Shown: positions 1-8,653 of the stretch, one piece after another
Position numbering within the stretch: the stretch's first letter is position 1
How the letters are laid out: each line of letters begins with the position of its first letter
DNA from: an uncultured Dehalococcoidia bacterium
GTDB lineage: Bacteria > Chloroflexota > Dehalococcoidia > Lucifugimonadales > UBA3495
Assembly: GCA_951812625.1 (NCBI GenBank)
Contig: CATOSP010000002.1
Location: 846,880 to 910,879 of the forward strand
DNA length: 64,000 bases
Direction: 5' to 3'
Notes under the pieces: model-generated
Database searches by the model: none
Told to the model about the DNA's origin: nothing
What the model saw: the letters and a program-made list of their open reading frames with translations, nothing else
Position numbers and translations under genes: made by a program

Positions 1-1193
1 GTGCGCTGGCGGCTATGGATCAATTCGGGGTTCCCGGAGCCATCATCTCCACATGCAACCGCTCCGAGTTTTACGCCTTAGAGCCAAGTGGCCCTGCCAA
101 CGTAAATTACTGGGGGATCGGAGACCAACGGTGCAGGGAATTCTTGGTCGACTATTTTGACGTTCCGTTGGTGGAAGTTGAGCGATACCTTTACTGCCAC
201 CGGGACCGGCAGTGTATCAGGCACCTGTTCCGAGTCGCGTCCAGCCTCGATTCCATGATTCAGGGCGAGGACCAGATCATAGGCCAGGTCCGGGAGTCTC
301 TGGAAATCGCTTTGCACGCTGGGACCATCAGAGGTCCTCTGCTCCAACTATTCCAGCAAGCCCTCCACGTGGGACGGAAGGTGCGCCGGGAAACCGGGAT
401 CGGGAAGAACGCTCTGTCAGTCAGCCGAGCGTGCGTCGATATGGCCAGAGACACGTTGGGAGATCTGAGCCAACTCCGGGCGATGGTGGTGGGTGCCGGC
501 GATGCGGCGGGGCTGGCAGCCAATGTGCTGAATATGTCCGGCGTTAAGAAAATTACCGTGACCAACCGAACCCATGAACGTGCGCAGGAGTTGGCTAGGT
601 CCCTTTCCGGCCGAGCCATTCCGTTCAACCATATGCAGGGTGCTCTGGCTGAGGCCGACTTGGTGATATCCTGCACAGGCTCTCCAGGCTATATTCTGAC
701 CTCCGGGGCCATACAGACTGCCATGGAGGCGCGCCCGGAACGCCCTTTGTTCTTGCTGGATATCGCTGTCCCCCGGGACATCGACCCTGCCTCCGCCAAC
801 ATCAGCAACGTGACCCTCCATGACGTCGACGACCTGGACACCATCTCGGACACCTACCGCTTGGAGCGAACCGGGGAGGCAGGCGAGGCCGAGGATTTTG
901 TAGATCGGGAGACAGACGGATTTCTGGATTGGTGCGCCGCTCAGAGGTCTCTCCCTACCGTGGTGGCTCTCAGGGAACAGGCGGAACAAATGCGCCAAAA
1001 CGAGATCCACAAGACAATTCGCAGGGCTGACTTAGGATTCAACCCTGAACAGATTTCTGCCTTGGATACTATGACCAAGGCGCTCGTAAAGAAGCTATTG
1101 CATGGCCCAACGGTCTACCTGAAAGACCGCGGTGATTCCGTTGACCTGAGGCTGATTAGACAGATGTTTCAGATGCGGGATGAAAACCTATGA
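1..1193 (+). CDS. hemA: Glutamyl-tRNA reductase, 5'-truncated by window edge
   Basis: Reduces glutamyl-tRNA(Glu) to glutamate-1-semialdehyde with NADPH, the first committed step of C5 tetrapyrrole synthesis, in the cytosol. The reading frame is open from base 3, so the true start lies before the window. The motif STCNRSE, about 12 residues after the first Met at base 15, carries the catalytic Cys. GEDQIIGQV follows at about residues 84-92, and a VVGAGDAAG dinucleotide-binding segment lies near residue 160. The C-terminal dimerisation helix region is present and ends MFQMRDENL. Family length is usually 410-450 aa, so only about 25-30 residues are missing. It heads the cobalamin genes that follow, which fits supply of uroporphyrinogen for corrin synthesis. 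Confidence 0.95.
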   Translation, partial: ALAAMDQFGVPGAIISTCNRSEFYALEPSGPANVNYWGIGDQRCREFLVDYFDVPLVEVERYLYCHRDRQCIRHLFRVASSLDSMIQGEDQIIGQVRESLEIALHAGTIRGPLLQLFQQALHVGRKVRRETGIGKNALSVSRACVDMARDTLGDLSQLRAMVVGAGDAAGLAANVLNMSGVKKITVTNRTHERAQELARSLSGRAIPFNHMQGALAEADLVISCTGSPGYILTSGAIQTAMEARPERPLFLLDIAVPRDIDPASANISNVTLHDVDDLDTISDTYRLERTGEAGEAEDFVDRETDGFLDWCAAQRSLPTVVALREQAEQMRQNEIHKTIRRADLGFNPEQISALDTMTKALVKKLLHGPTVYLKDRGDSVDLRLIRQMFQMRDENL

Positions 1194-1259
1194 CGGCACA
1201 GGTCGCAGACAACGGTATATCGGCTGTCTAATCTTGAAGTGCCAACAGAGACTTGATTC

Positions 1260-1919
1260 GTGAGTATGTCATCATTAGTAGAAAAATATGCACTGCTCCC
1301 CAACGAGATTGATGAACTCAGTCTGCGCATGGTGGAAGATTCCCTGGCAGAGTCCTTGGATCTGACTGTGGGAGAACGCTATGTGGTGTGCCGCATCGTG
1401 CGCGCGGAGGGAGACCCAGACATCGCTTCCGCCATTCGGTTCAGTCCTGGAGCCGTGGAACGTGGACTGGAAGCACTGAAGGGTGGGGCGGGTGTCGTTA
1501 CCGACGTGCGTATGGTCCAGGTGGGTATATCCCGTGCTCTCCTCAACCAATTCGGCGTTTCCACAAGCTGCATGATCGACACCCCACGGACCCACGAGCG
1601 GGCCCGGAAAGAAGGCACGACCCGCTCGGTCGCGGCGGTCAGGGAACTGGCTCCCCAAATGAAGGACGCGGTCGTAGCAATTGGTAATGCCCCGACGGCC
1701 CTCCTGGCTCTGCTGGACATGGTCAGGAACGGCGAGGTGTCCCCGGCCCTTGTCATCGGTATGCCCGTGGGTTTCGTTGCCTGCGCAGAATCCAAGGATG
1801 AGTTGCTGGCCACCGACGTCCCATATGTGACAATCGTCGGCCGCAGGGGTGGGAGTTCCGCTGCCGCAGCGACGGTAAACGCACTGCTGGGATTAATGTC
1901 CCAGGGAGCGACGGAATGA
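1260..1919 (+). CDS. cbiC: Precorrin-8X / cobalt-precorrin-8 methylmutase
   Basis: Moves a methyl group from C11 to C12 to give (cobyrinic) hydrogenobyrinic acid. The 219-aa length is normal. Family blocks are clear: RFSPGAVE, TDVRMVQVGI, AIGNAPTALLALL and IGMPVGFVACAESKDELL. The start is GTG at 1260, with an alternative ATG two codons on. Oddity: in CobH/CbiC the catalytic His sits in a block like RMVHACG, but here the aligned block reads CRIVRAEG, with Arg48 where His is expected. All other blocks look intact, so this is either a lineage variant or a weakened enzyme. The gene overlaps cbiX by 4 bp (ATGA), so the two are translationally coupled. Confidence 0.92.
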   Translation: MSMSSLVEKYALLPNEIDELSLRMVEDSLAESLDLTVGERYVVCRIVRAEGDPDIASAIRFSPGAVERGLEALKGGAGVVTDVRMVQVGISRALLNQFGVSTSCMIDTPRTHERARKEGTTRSVAAVRELAPQMKDAVVAIGNAPTALLALLDMVRNGEVSPALVIGMPVGFVACAESKDELLATDVPYVTIVGRRGGSSAAAATVNALLGLMSQGATE

Positions 1920-2830
1920 CCCAGGTGAACCCTCCTTCCACTAGCGGGGACAGTAGGGGCAATGGCGCCTCATGGGGAGTGGTGCTTGTTGCCCATGGCA
2001 GCCAGCGTGGAGCCACGTCCGCAGAGTGCTCTTGCTCTTGGGGTATCCCGGAGTCGGAGACTCCGGAGTGGTGCCTTCATTGCCCCAGCACGCCCAAGGG
2101 ACTGAACGAGGCGACTGTCCGCCTTCAGGAAGTGCTGGGTGAGGAGCTGGCCAGGGTCCAGCTCTCGTGCCTGGAATTCATAGAACCTCGACCAGACCAA
2201 ACGATTCATCACATGGCGGACCAGGGACTGCAGCGGATGGTCGTCCTGCCCTATCTACTCGGCCAGGGGAAGCACGTAACACTGGAAATGGACGAGGTGC
2301 TCGATGAGGTACGGGCTGACCTGCCGGGTGTAGACTTGCATCTGGCCGATGTTCTGGGTGCGGACCCGCGGCTGGCCGATGTGGTGGCGGAACGAGTCCT
2401 GTCTTTGGATATTCCACCCCCGTCCGCATCCCAAACCACAGGGATTCTGATAGTAAAGGCTGGCACCAAGAACCAATACGATGATTGCATTTGGCTCCAC
2501 GAGTTGGGACGTATCGTGGAAGTCGAACTCGGTCAGGGCTACGCTGTGGAAGTCGCCCAGTCCCACTATGGAGATCCAACCATTGAAGCAGGGGCAGCAC
2601 ACCTCGTAGATCACCGGAGAGTTTCTCGCATAGTAGTTGTGCCGTATGTGTTTTTCCCCGGCCTGATCCTGAAGCGCAACGTACTCGGGGGGTTGGACAG
2701 GCTGAGCGCCAAGTACCCGCAGATCTCAATGGCCGTCACTCCTCCGTTGGGCACCGACGACAGAGTAGTCCAAGTGGCAGCAGACCGCGTCCGTCAGGTC
2801 TGGGACCGGGCAGGTCAGAACCGTCTCTGA
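1916..2830 (+). CDS. cbiX: Sirohydrochlorin cobaltochelatase with Cys-rich insert
   Basis: Inserts Co2+ into sirohydrochlorin at the start of the anaerobic cobalamin route. At 304 aa it has two chelatase halves. The first carries LVAHGS with His27 and the block LLGQGKHVTLEMDEV with the second metal-binding His. The second half contains QSHYGDPTIEAGA and VVVPYVFFPGLILKRNV. Between the first strand and helix lies an unusual insert of about 25 residues with Cys38, Cys40, Cys53 and Cys56 (CxC...CxxC), which could bind zinc or a cluster; that is inference. The gene overlaps cbiC by 4 bp and is followed 25 bp later by cbiD. Confidence 0.93.
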   Translation: MTQVNPPSTSGDSRGNGASWGVVLVAHGSQRGATSAECSCSWGIPESETPEWCLHCPSTPKGLNEATVRLQEVLGEELARVQLSCLEFIEPRPDQTIHHMADQGLQRMVVLPYLLGQGKHVTLEMDEVLDEVRADLPGVDLHLADVLGADPRLADVVAERVLSLDIPPPSASQTTGILIVKAGTKNQYDDCIWLHELGRIVEVELGQGYAVEVAQSHYGDPTIEAGAAHLVDHRRVSRIVVVPYVFFPGLILKRNVLGGLDRLSAKYPQISMAVTPPLGTDDRVVQVAADRVRQVWDRAGQNRL

Positions 2831-2855
2831 GCCACTACGGAAGCATGAGTCCAAG

Positions 2856-4055
2856 ATGACTGAACAGGCTAGCAGCCAGGCTCGTACCGAAAGCGACTAC
2901 AGCCGCCAAACAGTGCGCCGTCGTGGGATGCGCACCGGGTATACGACCGGGTCCACCGCCGCCGCCGCCACCAAGGCCGCTGCCTTGACCCTGCTGACTG
3001 GAATCGAAACTCGTGAAGTCACCATATCCTTGCCGGTAGGGCGGGACGCCGACTTCTCGGTTCACAGGTCCGAATCCTTGGCGGACGGCAGCAGAGTGAC
3101 GTGTGCCGTGCTCAAGGATGGGGGAGATGACCCTGACGTTACCCACGGGGCGGAGATCTGCGCCACCGTCTCTCTGCACCCTGCAGGCACAGTCGGCGAT
3201 CCAGTCCGTGGTGGTGTCGGCGTCGGCACCGTCACCCGCCCGGGCACCGGCATACCGGTGGGCGACCCCGCCATCACCCGTGTCCCCAAACGCATGATTA
3301 CCCAGTCGTTGGAGGACGCAACTGCCCTATGCGGCATGCCCGACGGAATGGAATTGGTCGTTGAGATTTCGGTGCCTGATGGCGTGGAGATCGCCAAGAA
3401 GACGACCAACAGCCGGCTGGGAATCCTGGACGGCATCTCCATACTGGGAAGCACCGGAGTCGTTCAACCCTATTCCACGGCTGCATGGCGGGCCAGTGTC
3501 CATCTCGCTATCGACGTGGCGGCGGCCAATGACCTGTCTCACCTGGTGCTGACCACTGGCACTCGCAGCGAGGCATTCGCCAAGCAGCGCCTCGACCTGC
3601 CCGACATGGCATACATCGAAGCGGGGATATTCAGTGGACACTCAATGAAGCGATGTGTCATGCGTCAGGTAGGCCGCGTAACTCATGCTGGCATGGTAGG
3701 CAAATTCTCCAAGATGGCGATGGGTTACTTCGTCACCCATGTCGCGGGCAACCAAGTGGACACATCATTCCTCGCCGGGCTGGCCGCCGAATGCGGAGCC
3801 TCTCCCAAGGTGCAGGAAGAGATGGCCGGGGCCGCCAGTGCCCGTCACTTTCAGGAGATCGCCCAGGAGAACTCACTGCTAGCAGTGTTTCCCCTGATGT
3901 GCCAGCGAGTCTGCGAGGAGAGCCAGAAGTATCTGGGGGAAGACTCCGAAGCCTTGGCGATCGACGCCTTGTGTTTCGACTTCGACGGTACTTTGCTGGG
4001 ATATTCCTCAACATCCCCAGACGGCATCCCGCTCCTTCCCGCCCCCGGAGCCTAG
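2856..4055 (+). CDS. cbiD: Cobalt-precorrin-5B C1-methyltransferase
   Basis: SAM-dependent C1 methylation and ring-contraction-associated step specific to the anaerobic cobalamin pathway. The N-terminal block RTGYTTGSTAAAATKAA at about residues 26-42 is diagnostic of CbiD, followed by GGDDPDVTHG, VTRPGTGIPVGDPAI, and a later HAGMVGKFSKMAMG block. The 399-aa length is slightly long for the family because of an N-terminal extension and a tail. The C-terminal LCFDFDGTLLG resembles a HAD motif, but that position in CbiD normally ends in a similar strand, so no second domain is implied. cbiT starts 5 bp after the stop. Confidence 0.94.
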   Translation: MTEQASSQARTESDYSRQTVRRRGMRTGYTTGSTAAAATKAAALTLLTGIETREVTISLPVGRDADFSVHRSESLADGSRVTCAVLKDGGDDPDVTHGAEICATVSLHPAGTVGDPVRGGVGVGTVTRPGTGIPVGDPAITRVPKRMITQSLEDATALCGMPDGMELVVEISVPDGVEIAKKTTNSRLGILDGISILGSTGVVQPYSTAAWRASVHLAIDVAAANDLSHLVLTTGTRSEAFAKQRLDLPDMAYIEAGIFSGHSMKRCVMRQVGRVTHAGMVGKFSKMAMGYFVTHVAGNQVDTSFLAGLAAECGASPKVQEEMAGAASARHFQEIAQENSLLAVFPLMCQRVCEESQKYLGEDSEALAIDALCFDFDGTLLGYSSTSPDGIPLLPAPGA

Positions 4056-4059
4056 TCTC

Positions 4060-4674
4060 ATGGTTGAGACCCGCAGACCGGCGGGGTACAGGCCGCTGGG
4101 CCTCTCCGACGAAGATTTCGAGCAGCGCCGTCCCCTCAGGGGCCAGATTACCAAAAGGGAAGTTCGGGCGGTTTCCCTCTACTCCCTGGGGCTGAGGCCA
4201 AACAGTATCGTCTGGGATATTGGGGCGGGCACAGGCTCCGTCTCAATAGAAGCTGGGCTGATCGCTAGAGAGGGTGCCGTCTTTGCCATCGAACGGGATG
4301 AACACAGCCTATCATTGCTGCAACGAAACGTGGATCGATGGGGTTGCGGGAACATCCGAGTGATTCTTGGTGAGGCTCCCGAAGTGCTGGTCCAGTTGCC
4401 GCCCCCCGACTCTGTGTTCATAGGCGGGAGTGGTGGCAACCTTGCGGGAATCCTGGACGTTGTTGGTCAGCGTATCTCGCGCGGGGGTCACATCGTAGCC
4501 AACCTGGCTGCCCTGGAACGCACTCAGGAGGTCTACCGCCAACTCAACGACACGGGATTCGCCACGGATCTGGTAATGGTAAGCGCTGCGCGGGGTAAGG
4601 ACCTGCCGGACGGGACCCTCCGCCTGGAGTCCCTGAACCCCGTATTCATCGTGAGGGCCAGGCGGGAGGAGTAG
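4060..4674 (+). CDS. cbiT: Cobalt-precorrin-6B/7 C15-methyltransferase (decarboxylating)
   Basis: Methylates C15 and decarboxylates the acetate side chain at C12 of the corrin precursor using SAM. The class I methyltransferase motif I, VWDIGAGTGSVSIEAG, is at about residues 51-66, and the typical LRGQITKREVRA block precedes it. The 204-aa length fits free-standing CbiT. Many genomes have CbiE fused to or next to CbiT; here no CbiE domain is present and none is seen elsewhere in the window. Spacing to cbiL is 4 bp, so it is part of one operon. Confidence 0.93.
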   Translation: MVETRRPAGYRPLGLSDEDFEQRRPLRGQITKREVRAVSLYSLGLRPNSIVWDIGAGTGSVSIEAGLIAREGAVFAIERDEHSLSLLQRNVDRWGCGNIRVILGEAPEVLVQLPPPDSVFIGGSGGNLAGILDVVGQRISRGGHIVANLAALERTQEVYRQLNDTGFATDLVMVSAARGKDLPDGTLRLESLNPVFIVRARREE

Positions 4675-4678
4675 TGGA

Positions 4679-5404
4679 ATGAGCACCGGAGAGTCCACCG
4701 CCAGGTTTGGTTGCCTGTACGGAGTTGGGGTTGGCCCCGGCGATCCGGAGTTGGTTACGCTCAAGGCGATGCGGGTCTTGCAAGAGGTACCGGTAATTTG
4801 CGTTCCCCAAGCCGAGACCAGCCGGGACAGCTACGCTCTGGAAATCGTTAGGAGCTACCTGGACCAGGAGAAACAGGAAATCCTGCGCCTCACCTTCCCG
4901 ACCGATGACGAGGATGCAGCAGGCGAGGTGTGGCGGGAAGCGGCCAATACTGTCGGAGAGCGGCTCTATAAATCCCAGGATGTTGCCTTCATCACAGAAG
5001 GTGACCCGATGCTGTACAGCACGTTCTCCTACGTTCTCGACGCGACCTGCCAGAACTTCCCCGATGCCGCTGTAGAGATCATCCCCGGCGTTTCCTCGGT
5101 AATGGCAGCAGCAGCCAGCGCTGGTGTTCCCCTGGTTACCCACGGACAGCGGCTGGCCATCCTGCCGGCCGTATACGGAATCGATGACCTTTCCGAGGCC
5201 ATCGCCAACTATGACACCATCGTTCTGATGAAAGTGAACCGGACCCTGCTGCAGGCACTGGCCAACCTGGAACATCTGGGGCTGGCGGGAAAGGGCATTT
5301 ACGTCCGCCGGGCCTCCACCGCCAGGGAAGAAGTCGTCCGGGACCTGACCCGCCTGTCATCCGAGGACCTGGACTATTTCTCCCTTCTCATCATCAAGAG
5401 GTAA
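4679..5404 (+). CDS. cbiL: Precorrin-2 / cobalt-factor II C20-methyltransferase
   Basis: SAM-dependent methylation at C20 of the (cobalt) dihydroisobacteriochlorin. It is a class III tetrapyrrole methylase of normal length (241 aa). The N-terminal block GVGVGPGDPELVTLKA is at about residues 15-30. TEGDPMLYSTFSYV and EIIPGVSSVMAAAASAGVPL are the characteristic C20-methylase blocks, and the long middle segment with RLTFPTDD also fits CobI/CbiL. With CbiX, CbiD and CbiG in the same operon, the cobalt-containing substrate is more likely. It starts 4 bp after cbiT and ends 5 bp before cbiF. Confidence 0.93.
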   Translation: MSTGESTARFGCLYGVGVGPGDPELVTLKAMRVLQEVPVICVPQAETSRDSYALEIVRSYLDQEKQEILRLTFPTDDEDAAGEVWREAANTVGERLYKSQDVAFITEGDPMLYSTFSYVLDATCQNFPDAAVEIIPGVSSVMAAAASAGVPLVTHGQRLAILPAVYGIDDLSEAIANYDTIVLMKVNRTLLQALANLEHLGLAGKGIYVRRASTAREEVVRDLTRLSSEDLDYFSLLIIKR

Positions 5405-5409
5405 CAAAC

Positions 5410-6210
5410 ATGACCATCACGACCGGCAAGGTCTACATCGTAGGCGGCGGCCCCGGCGACCCGGAGCTGCTGACCCTCAAGGCCAAGTCTGTAATCGAAT
5501 CGGCAGACGTGATCATCTACGCAGACTCCCTGGTCCATCCCTCCATCGTCGATTTTGCCAGGCCCGGGGCAGAGGTCCACGGCAGCAAGACACTGAGCTT
5601 GCCGGAAATAATGGACCTCACGCTAAAGTCTGTCCAGGAGGGAAAGACCGTCGCCCGCATCCAGAGCGGCGACCCCTCCATCTACGGCGCGGTCCTGGAG
5701 CAGATGCGGGTCCTTGAGGCGGAAGGGGTTGACTTCGAGATCATACCGGGGGTGAGCGCGGCCTTCGCCGCCGCCGCCCGCCTGAAGACGGAACTGACCG
5801 TTCCCGATGTGTCCCAGACCGTGATCATGACCAGGTTCGAGGGCCGGGTTCCCATGCCTCCCGGGGAGCAACTCAAAGACCTGGCCGCCCACGGCTCCAC
5901 TCTGGTCATTTTCTTGAGCATCACGCGGATGTTTACCATCGTCCGCCAGCTTCTGGAGGCCGGATACACCGAAGATACCCCGGTCGCGGTAGTCTACCGA
6001 GTTGGTTGGCCTGATGAGCAGATTATCCGCGGCGACTTGACGGACATTGTTGCCAAGGTCCGCGAATCCAAGATCACCCTGCAGGCCATGATCATGGTTG
6101 GGAAGGCATTCGACCCCGGTCTGCTCAAGACCGAACCGGGCGCGAAGAATGGGTTCTCATCCTCCCATCTGTACTCCAGCGACTACACCCATCTGTACCG
6201 CCGCGCCTAG
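5410..6210 (+). CDS. cbiF: Precorrin-4 / cobalt-precorrin-4 C11-methyltransferase
   Basis: SAM-dependent methylation at C11 of the corrin precursor. It is a class III tetrapyrrole methylase, 266 aa. IVGGGPGDPELLTLKA is at about residues 10-25. YADSLVHPSIVD, RIQSGDPSIYGAVLEQ, IIPGVSAAFAAAARLKTELTVP and VVYRVGWPDEQIIRG are hallmark CobM/CbiF blocks. After the last block there is an unremarkable tail rich in Ser and Tyr. A 65-bp gap separates it from cbiG, and I see no clear terminator there. Confidence 0.94.
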   Translation: MTITTGKVYIVGGGPGDPELLTLKAKSVIESADVIIYADSLVHPSIVDFARPGAEVHGSKTLSLPEIMDLTLKSVQEGKTVARIQSGDPSIYGAVLEQMRVLEAEGVDFEIIPGVSAAFAAAARLKTELTVPDVSQTVIMTRFEGRVPMPPGEQLKDLAAHGSTLVIFLSITRMFTIVRQLLEAGYTEDTPVAVVYRVGWPDEQIIRGDLTDIVAKVRESKITLQAMIMVGKAFDPGLLKTEPGAKNGFSSSHLYSSDYTHLYRRA

Positions 6211-6275
6211 GCAGGATAGTTACCGTACTGAGCTGCTGTGGCTACTAAGGCAGGCATAGCGCGGAGCGTCCGGCG

Positions 6276-7442
6276 ATGAGCCGCATAGCCATAATTGCCA
6301 TTTCCCGAAATGGTGCGCGGGTCGGACGGGAGCTATCCTCGGCGCTCGCTCCCATCGCCGCCTTCTTCGTTGACCGTCGCTTCATGCTTCCTGGGGAGGA
6401 GGCCCGCCCCTTCGACCTCCCGGCCCGGCCCGTGGTCCAGCAGGCATTCCGCGATTACGAGTCCCTAGTCCTGCTCATGCCTGTGGGTGCGGCCATACGC
6501 CTGTTGGCGCCCCTGCTGGTGCATAAGCATCACGACGCCGCCGTGGTCTGCGTAGACGATTCGGGGACATTCGCGGTCAGCCTGCTCTCCGGCCATGTCG
6601 GAGGCGCGGACCGGCTGACGCAGCAGGTCGCCGACGTCATCGGCGCGACTCCGGTTATCACTTCTGCATCCCACGCTGGCGGGACACTCGCCGTTGACCT
6701 GCTGGGCGAGGATATGGGCTGGACGCTGGAGGCCAACTCAACCGCCGTTACCAGGGCCAGTGCCGCCGTGGTAAACGGTGACCCGGTCGGGGTATATCAG
6801 CGCGCGGGGGAGCGCGACTGGTGGCTGGCGGACTCACCCCTGCCAGCGAACATTCATAACTTCCCCAGCCTGGAGAAACTTGCTGCGTCTCAATGCGCCG
6901 CCGCTCTGGTAATCAGCGATCAGGTATGGGCTCTCCCCGAGTCCCGAGTTGGCTACGCTGAATCAATGCCGGGCAAGGCGACGGTCGTCTACCGCCCCAG
7001 GAGCCTGATTGTAGGAATGGGTTGCCGCCGGGGTGTGCCGATGGATGAACTGGAAGCGTTGCTGGACGAGGCGCTGGAGCAGAACAACCTCGCCAGGGCC
7101 AGCGTCCGCTGCATAGCCACTGCCGAGATCAAGAGGGACGAGGTGGGTATCCTGCTTCTCGCGGATAAGTTGGGAGCCGGTTTGGAATGTTACGGTGTTG
7201 AGGAACTGAATTCTATGTTCGAGACAGAAGGCGCTCCGTTGCCTGCAAGCGGCCTGGCGACGGTGGAAAGCGTTCCCGCCGCAATCCGGCCGACTCCATC
7301 TCCTGTCGCGCACCGGCTGCTGGGCGTCTGGGGGGTTTCCGAACCGGCGGCCCTGTTGGCGTCGGGGGCTCCGGGCCTGCTGGTGACCCGGCAAAAGACG
7401 GATAGGGCCACAATCGCCATCGCACGAGTCCCCTCTCCCTGA
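6276..7442 (+). CDS. cbiG: Cobalt-precorrin-5A hydrolase
   Basis: Opens the delta-lactone of cobalt-precorrin-5A and releases acetaldehyde, a step unique to the anaerobic pathway. At 388 aa the domains run in family order: an N-terminal domain with LLMPVGAAIRLLAPLL and the block DDSGTFAVSLLSGHVGGADRLT at about residues 90-112, a middle region, and a C-terminal CobE/GbiG domain starting SLIVGMGCRRGVPMDELE at about residue 246. The C-terminal part has a rather Pro/Ala-rich tail. Its presence beside cbiD and cbiX argues that the whole operon works with cobalt already inserted. Confidence 0.93.
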   Translation: MSRIAIIAISRNGARVGRELSSALAPIAAFFVDRRFMLPGEEARPFDLPARPVVQQAFRDYESLVLLMPVGAAIRLLAPLLVHKHHDAAVVCVDDSGTFAVSLLSGHVGGADRLTQQVADVIGATPVITSASHAGGTLAVDLLGEDMGWTLEANSTAVTRASAAVVNGDPVGVYQRAGERDWWLADSPLPANIHNFPSLEKLAASQCAAALVISDQVWALPESRVGYAESMPGKATVVYRPRSLIVGMGCRRGVPMDELEALLDEALEQNNLARASVRCIATAEIKRDEVGILLLADKLGAGLECYGVEELNSMFETEGAPLPASGLATVESVPAAIRPTPSPVAHRLLGVWGVSEPAALLASGAPGLLVTRQKTDRATIAIARVPSP

Positions 7443-7555
7443 CCATCGGCCATGCTTGGCCACGGCTCCGGCAGCTACGGGACTTTCCGCAATCTCAGGT
7501 ACGAATTCCGCTTAACCACTGGCATTTCTAATACTCATTATGCTAAACTTAGGGT

Positions 7556-8338
7556 ATGGTAAACGGCAAAGTTGGTAAGCTCTACTTGGTAGGTTTGGGG
7601 CCGGGAGGTGAGGACCTCCTCACTCCCAGGGCCGTTTCGGTTTTGCGGGAGTGCGACACCGTAATAGGCTACCATCTCTATATGCGGCAAGTTGAGGACC
7701 TGCTATCCGGCAAGGAGCGGGTCGCAATGGAACTCGGCCAGGAGATGGAAAGGGCGAATCGAGCTGTCGAATTGGCCTCGTCAGGGCAAGTGGTTGGTGT
7801 AATATCATCGGGGGACGCCGGGATATATGGCATGTCCGGCCCTGTGTTCCTCGCGCTGTCGGAAACTGGATGGAACGGGGCTTCTCCCCAGGTCGAGACA
7901 GTCCCGGGCGTGTCGGCTATGCAAGCGGCAGCGGCCCTTTTGGGGTCGCCCTTGATGCAGGACTTCTGCGCCATCAGCCTCAGCAATCTTCTCACGCCAT
8001 GGGAGGCAATCGAGAGACGTTTGAATGCCGCGGCCCAGGGTGATTTCGTCGTGGCTCTGTACAACCCGCGTAGCCACCGCCGGGACTGGCAACTCCTGGA
8101 AGCCCGCCGCATAATGATGCAACACCGTCTGGGCGACACCCCGGTCGGCATAGTTCGGGATGCATTCCGTCCCGGCCAGCAGGTAACCGTCACCGACCTG
8201 GCCCATCTGGAGGAGCAGGTCGAATCAGTGGATATGGTGACCATCGTCCTGATAGGCAACTCAACAACTTACATCCAGGGCGGTATGATGGCGACACCAA
8301 GGGGATACGAAGAGAAGACAGCGTCTCCAGGGGCTTAA
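7556..8338 (+). CDS. cbiH: Precorrin-3B / cobalt-factor III C17-methyltransferase
   Basis: Methylates C17 and contracts the ring. Class III tetrapyrrole methylase, 260 aa, with GLGPGGEDLLTPRA near the N-terminus, SSGDAGIYGMSGPV, TVPGVSAMQAAAALLGSPLMQDFCAISLSN and VALYNPRSHRRDWQL, all typical CobJ/CbiH blocks. It follows cbiG after a 113-bp gap and may have its own promoter: TATGCTAAACT at 7539-7549 lies just before the ATG, and the same 11-mer recurs at 39580-39590 upstream of another gene. No convincing -35 is visible, so this is only a suggestion. It is the last cobalamin gene here; side-chain and nucleotide-loop genes are not in the window. Confidence 0.93.
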   Translation: MVNGKVGKLYLVGLGPGGEDLLTPRAVSVLRECDTVIGYHLYMRQVEDLLSGKERVAMELGQEMERANRAVELASSGQVVGVISSGDAGIYGMSGPVFLALSETGWNGASPQVETVPGVSAMQAAAALLGSPLMQDFCAISLSNLLTPWEAIERRLNAAAQGDFVVALYNPRSHRRDWQLLEARRIMMQHRLGDTPVGIVRDAFRPGQQVTVTDLAHLEEQVESVDMVTIVLIGNSTTYIQGGMMATPRGYEEKTASPGA

Positions 8339-8422
8339 CCCATAGGCCCGTGGGCAACAGTCGGGGCATTTGCCGATGAGGCCCGAGGGCGGACAACCCA
8401 AACATTATATGGAGGATCAGCG

Positions 8423-8653
8423 ATGGACGCCAAAAGTACTTTCATAGCAGGACTGATTGCCGGAGCGCTAGGCGGAGCCGCAGCGGCATTACTCCTGAGT
8501 CCTAAGGAAGGCCGGGAGACGAGGGAAATCATCCTCGACCGCGCCAACCAGGTGAGGGGCAGGGCGGCCGAACAGATATCCTCTCTCAGGGAGCGGGTTC
8601 GCAGGGATACAGGCGGGGAAGTGATCGACGCAGCAGCCGACGACGACCTGTAA
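8423..8653 (+). CDS. YtxH-domain small membrane protein
   Basis: A 76-aa protein with an N-terminal Gly/Ala-rich hydrophobic segment (FIAGLIAGALGGAAAALLLSP, about residues 7-27), then the conserved SPKEGRETR and a charged amphipathic helix. This is the YtxH family pattern of small stress-associated membrane-anchored proteins. GGAGG lies about 10 bp before the ATG. The role in the cell is not known. It stands alone between cbiH and the ABC operon. Confidence 0.8.
   Translation: MDAKSTFIAGLIAGALGGAAAALLLSPKEGRETREIILDRANQVRGRAAEQISSLRERVRRDTGGEVIDAAADDDL

Noticed and set aside
3970..4055. HAD-phosphatase-like motif CFDFDGTLLG at the end of CbiD
   Set aside because: CbiD proteins normally end in a similar acidic strand; there is no room for a HAD domain before the stop, so it is a chance resemblance.
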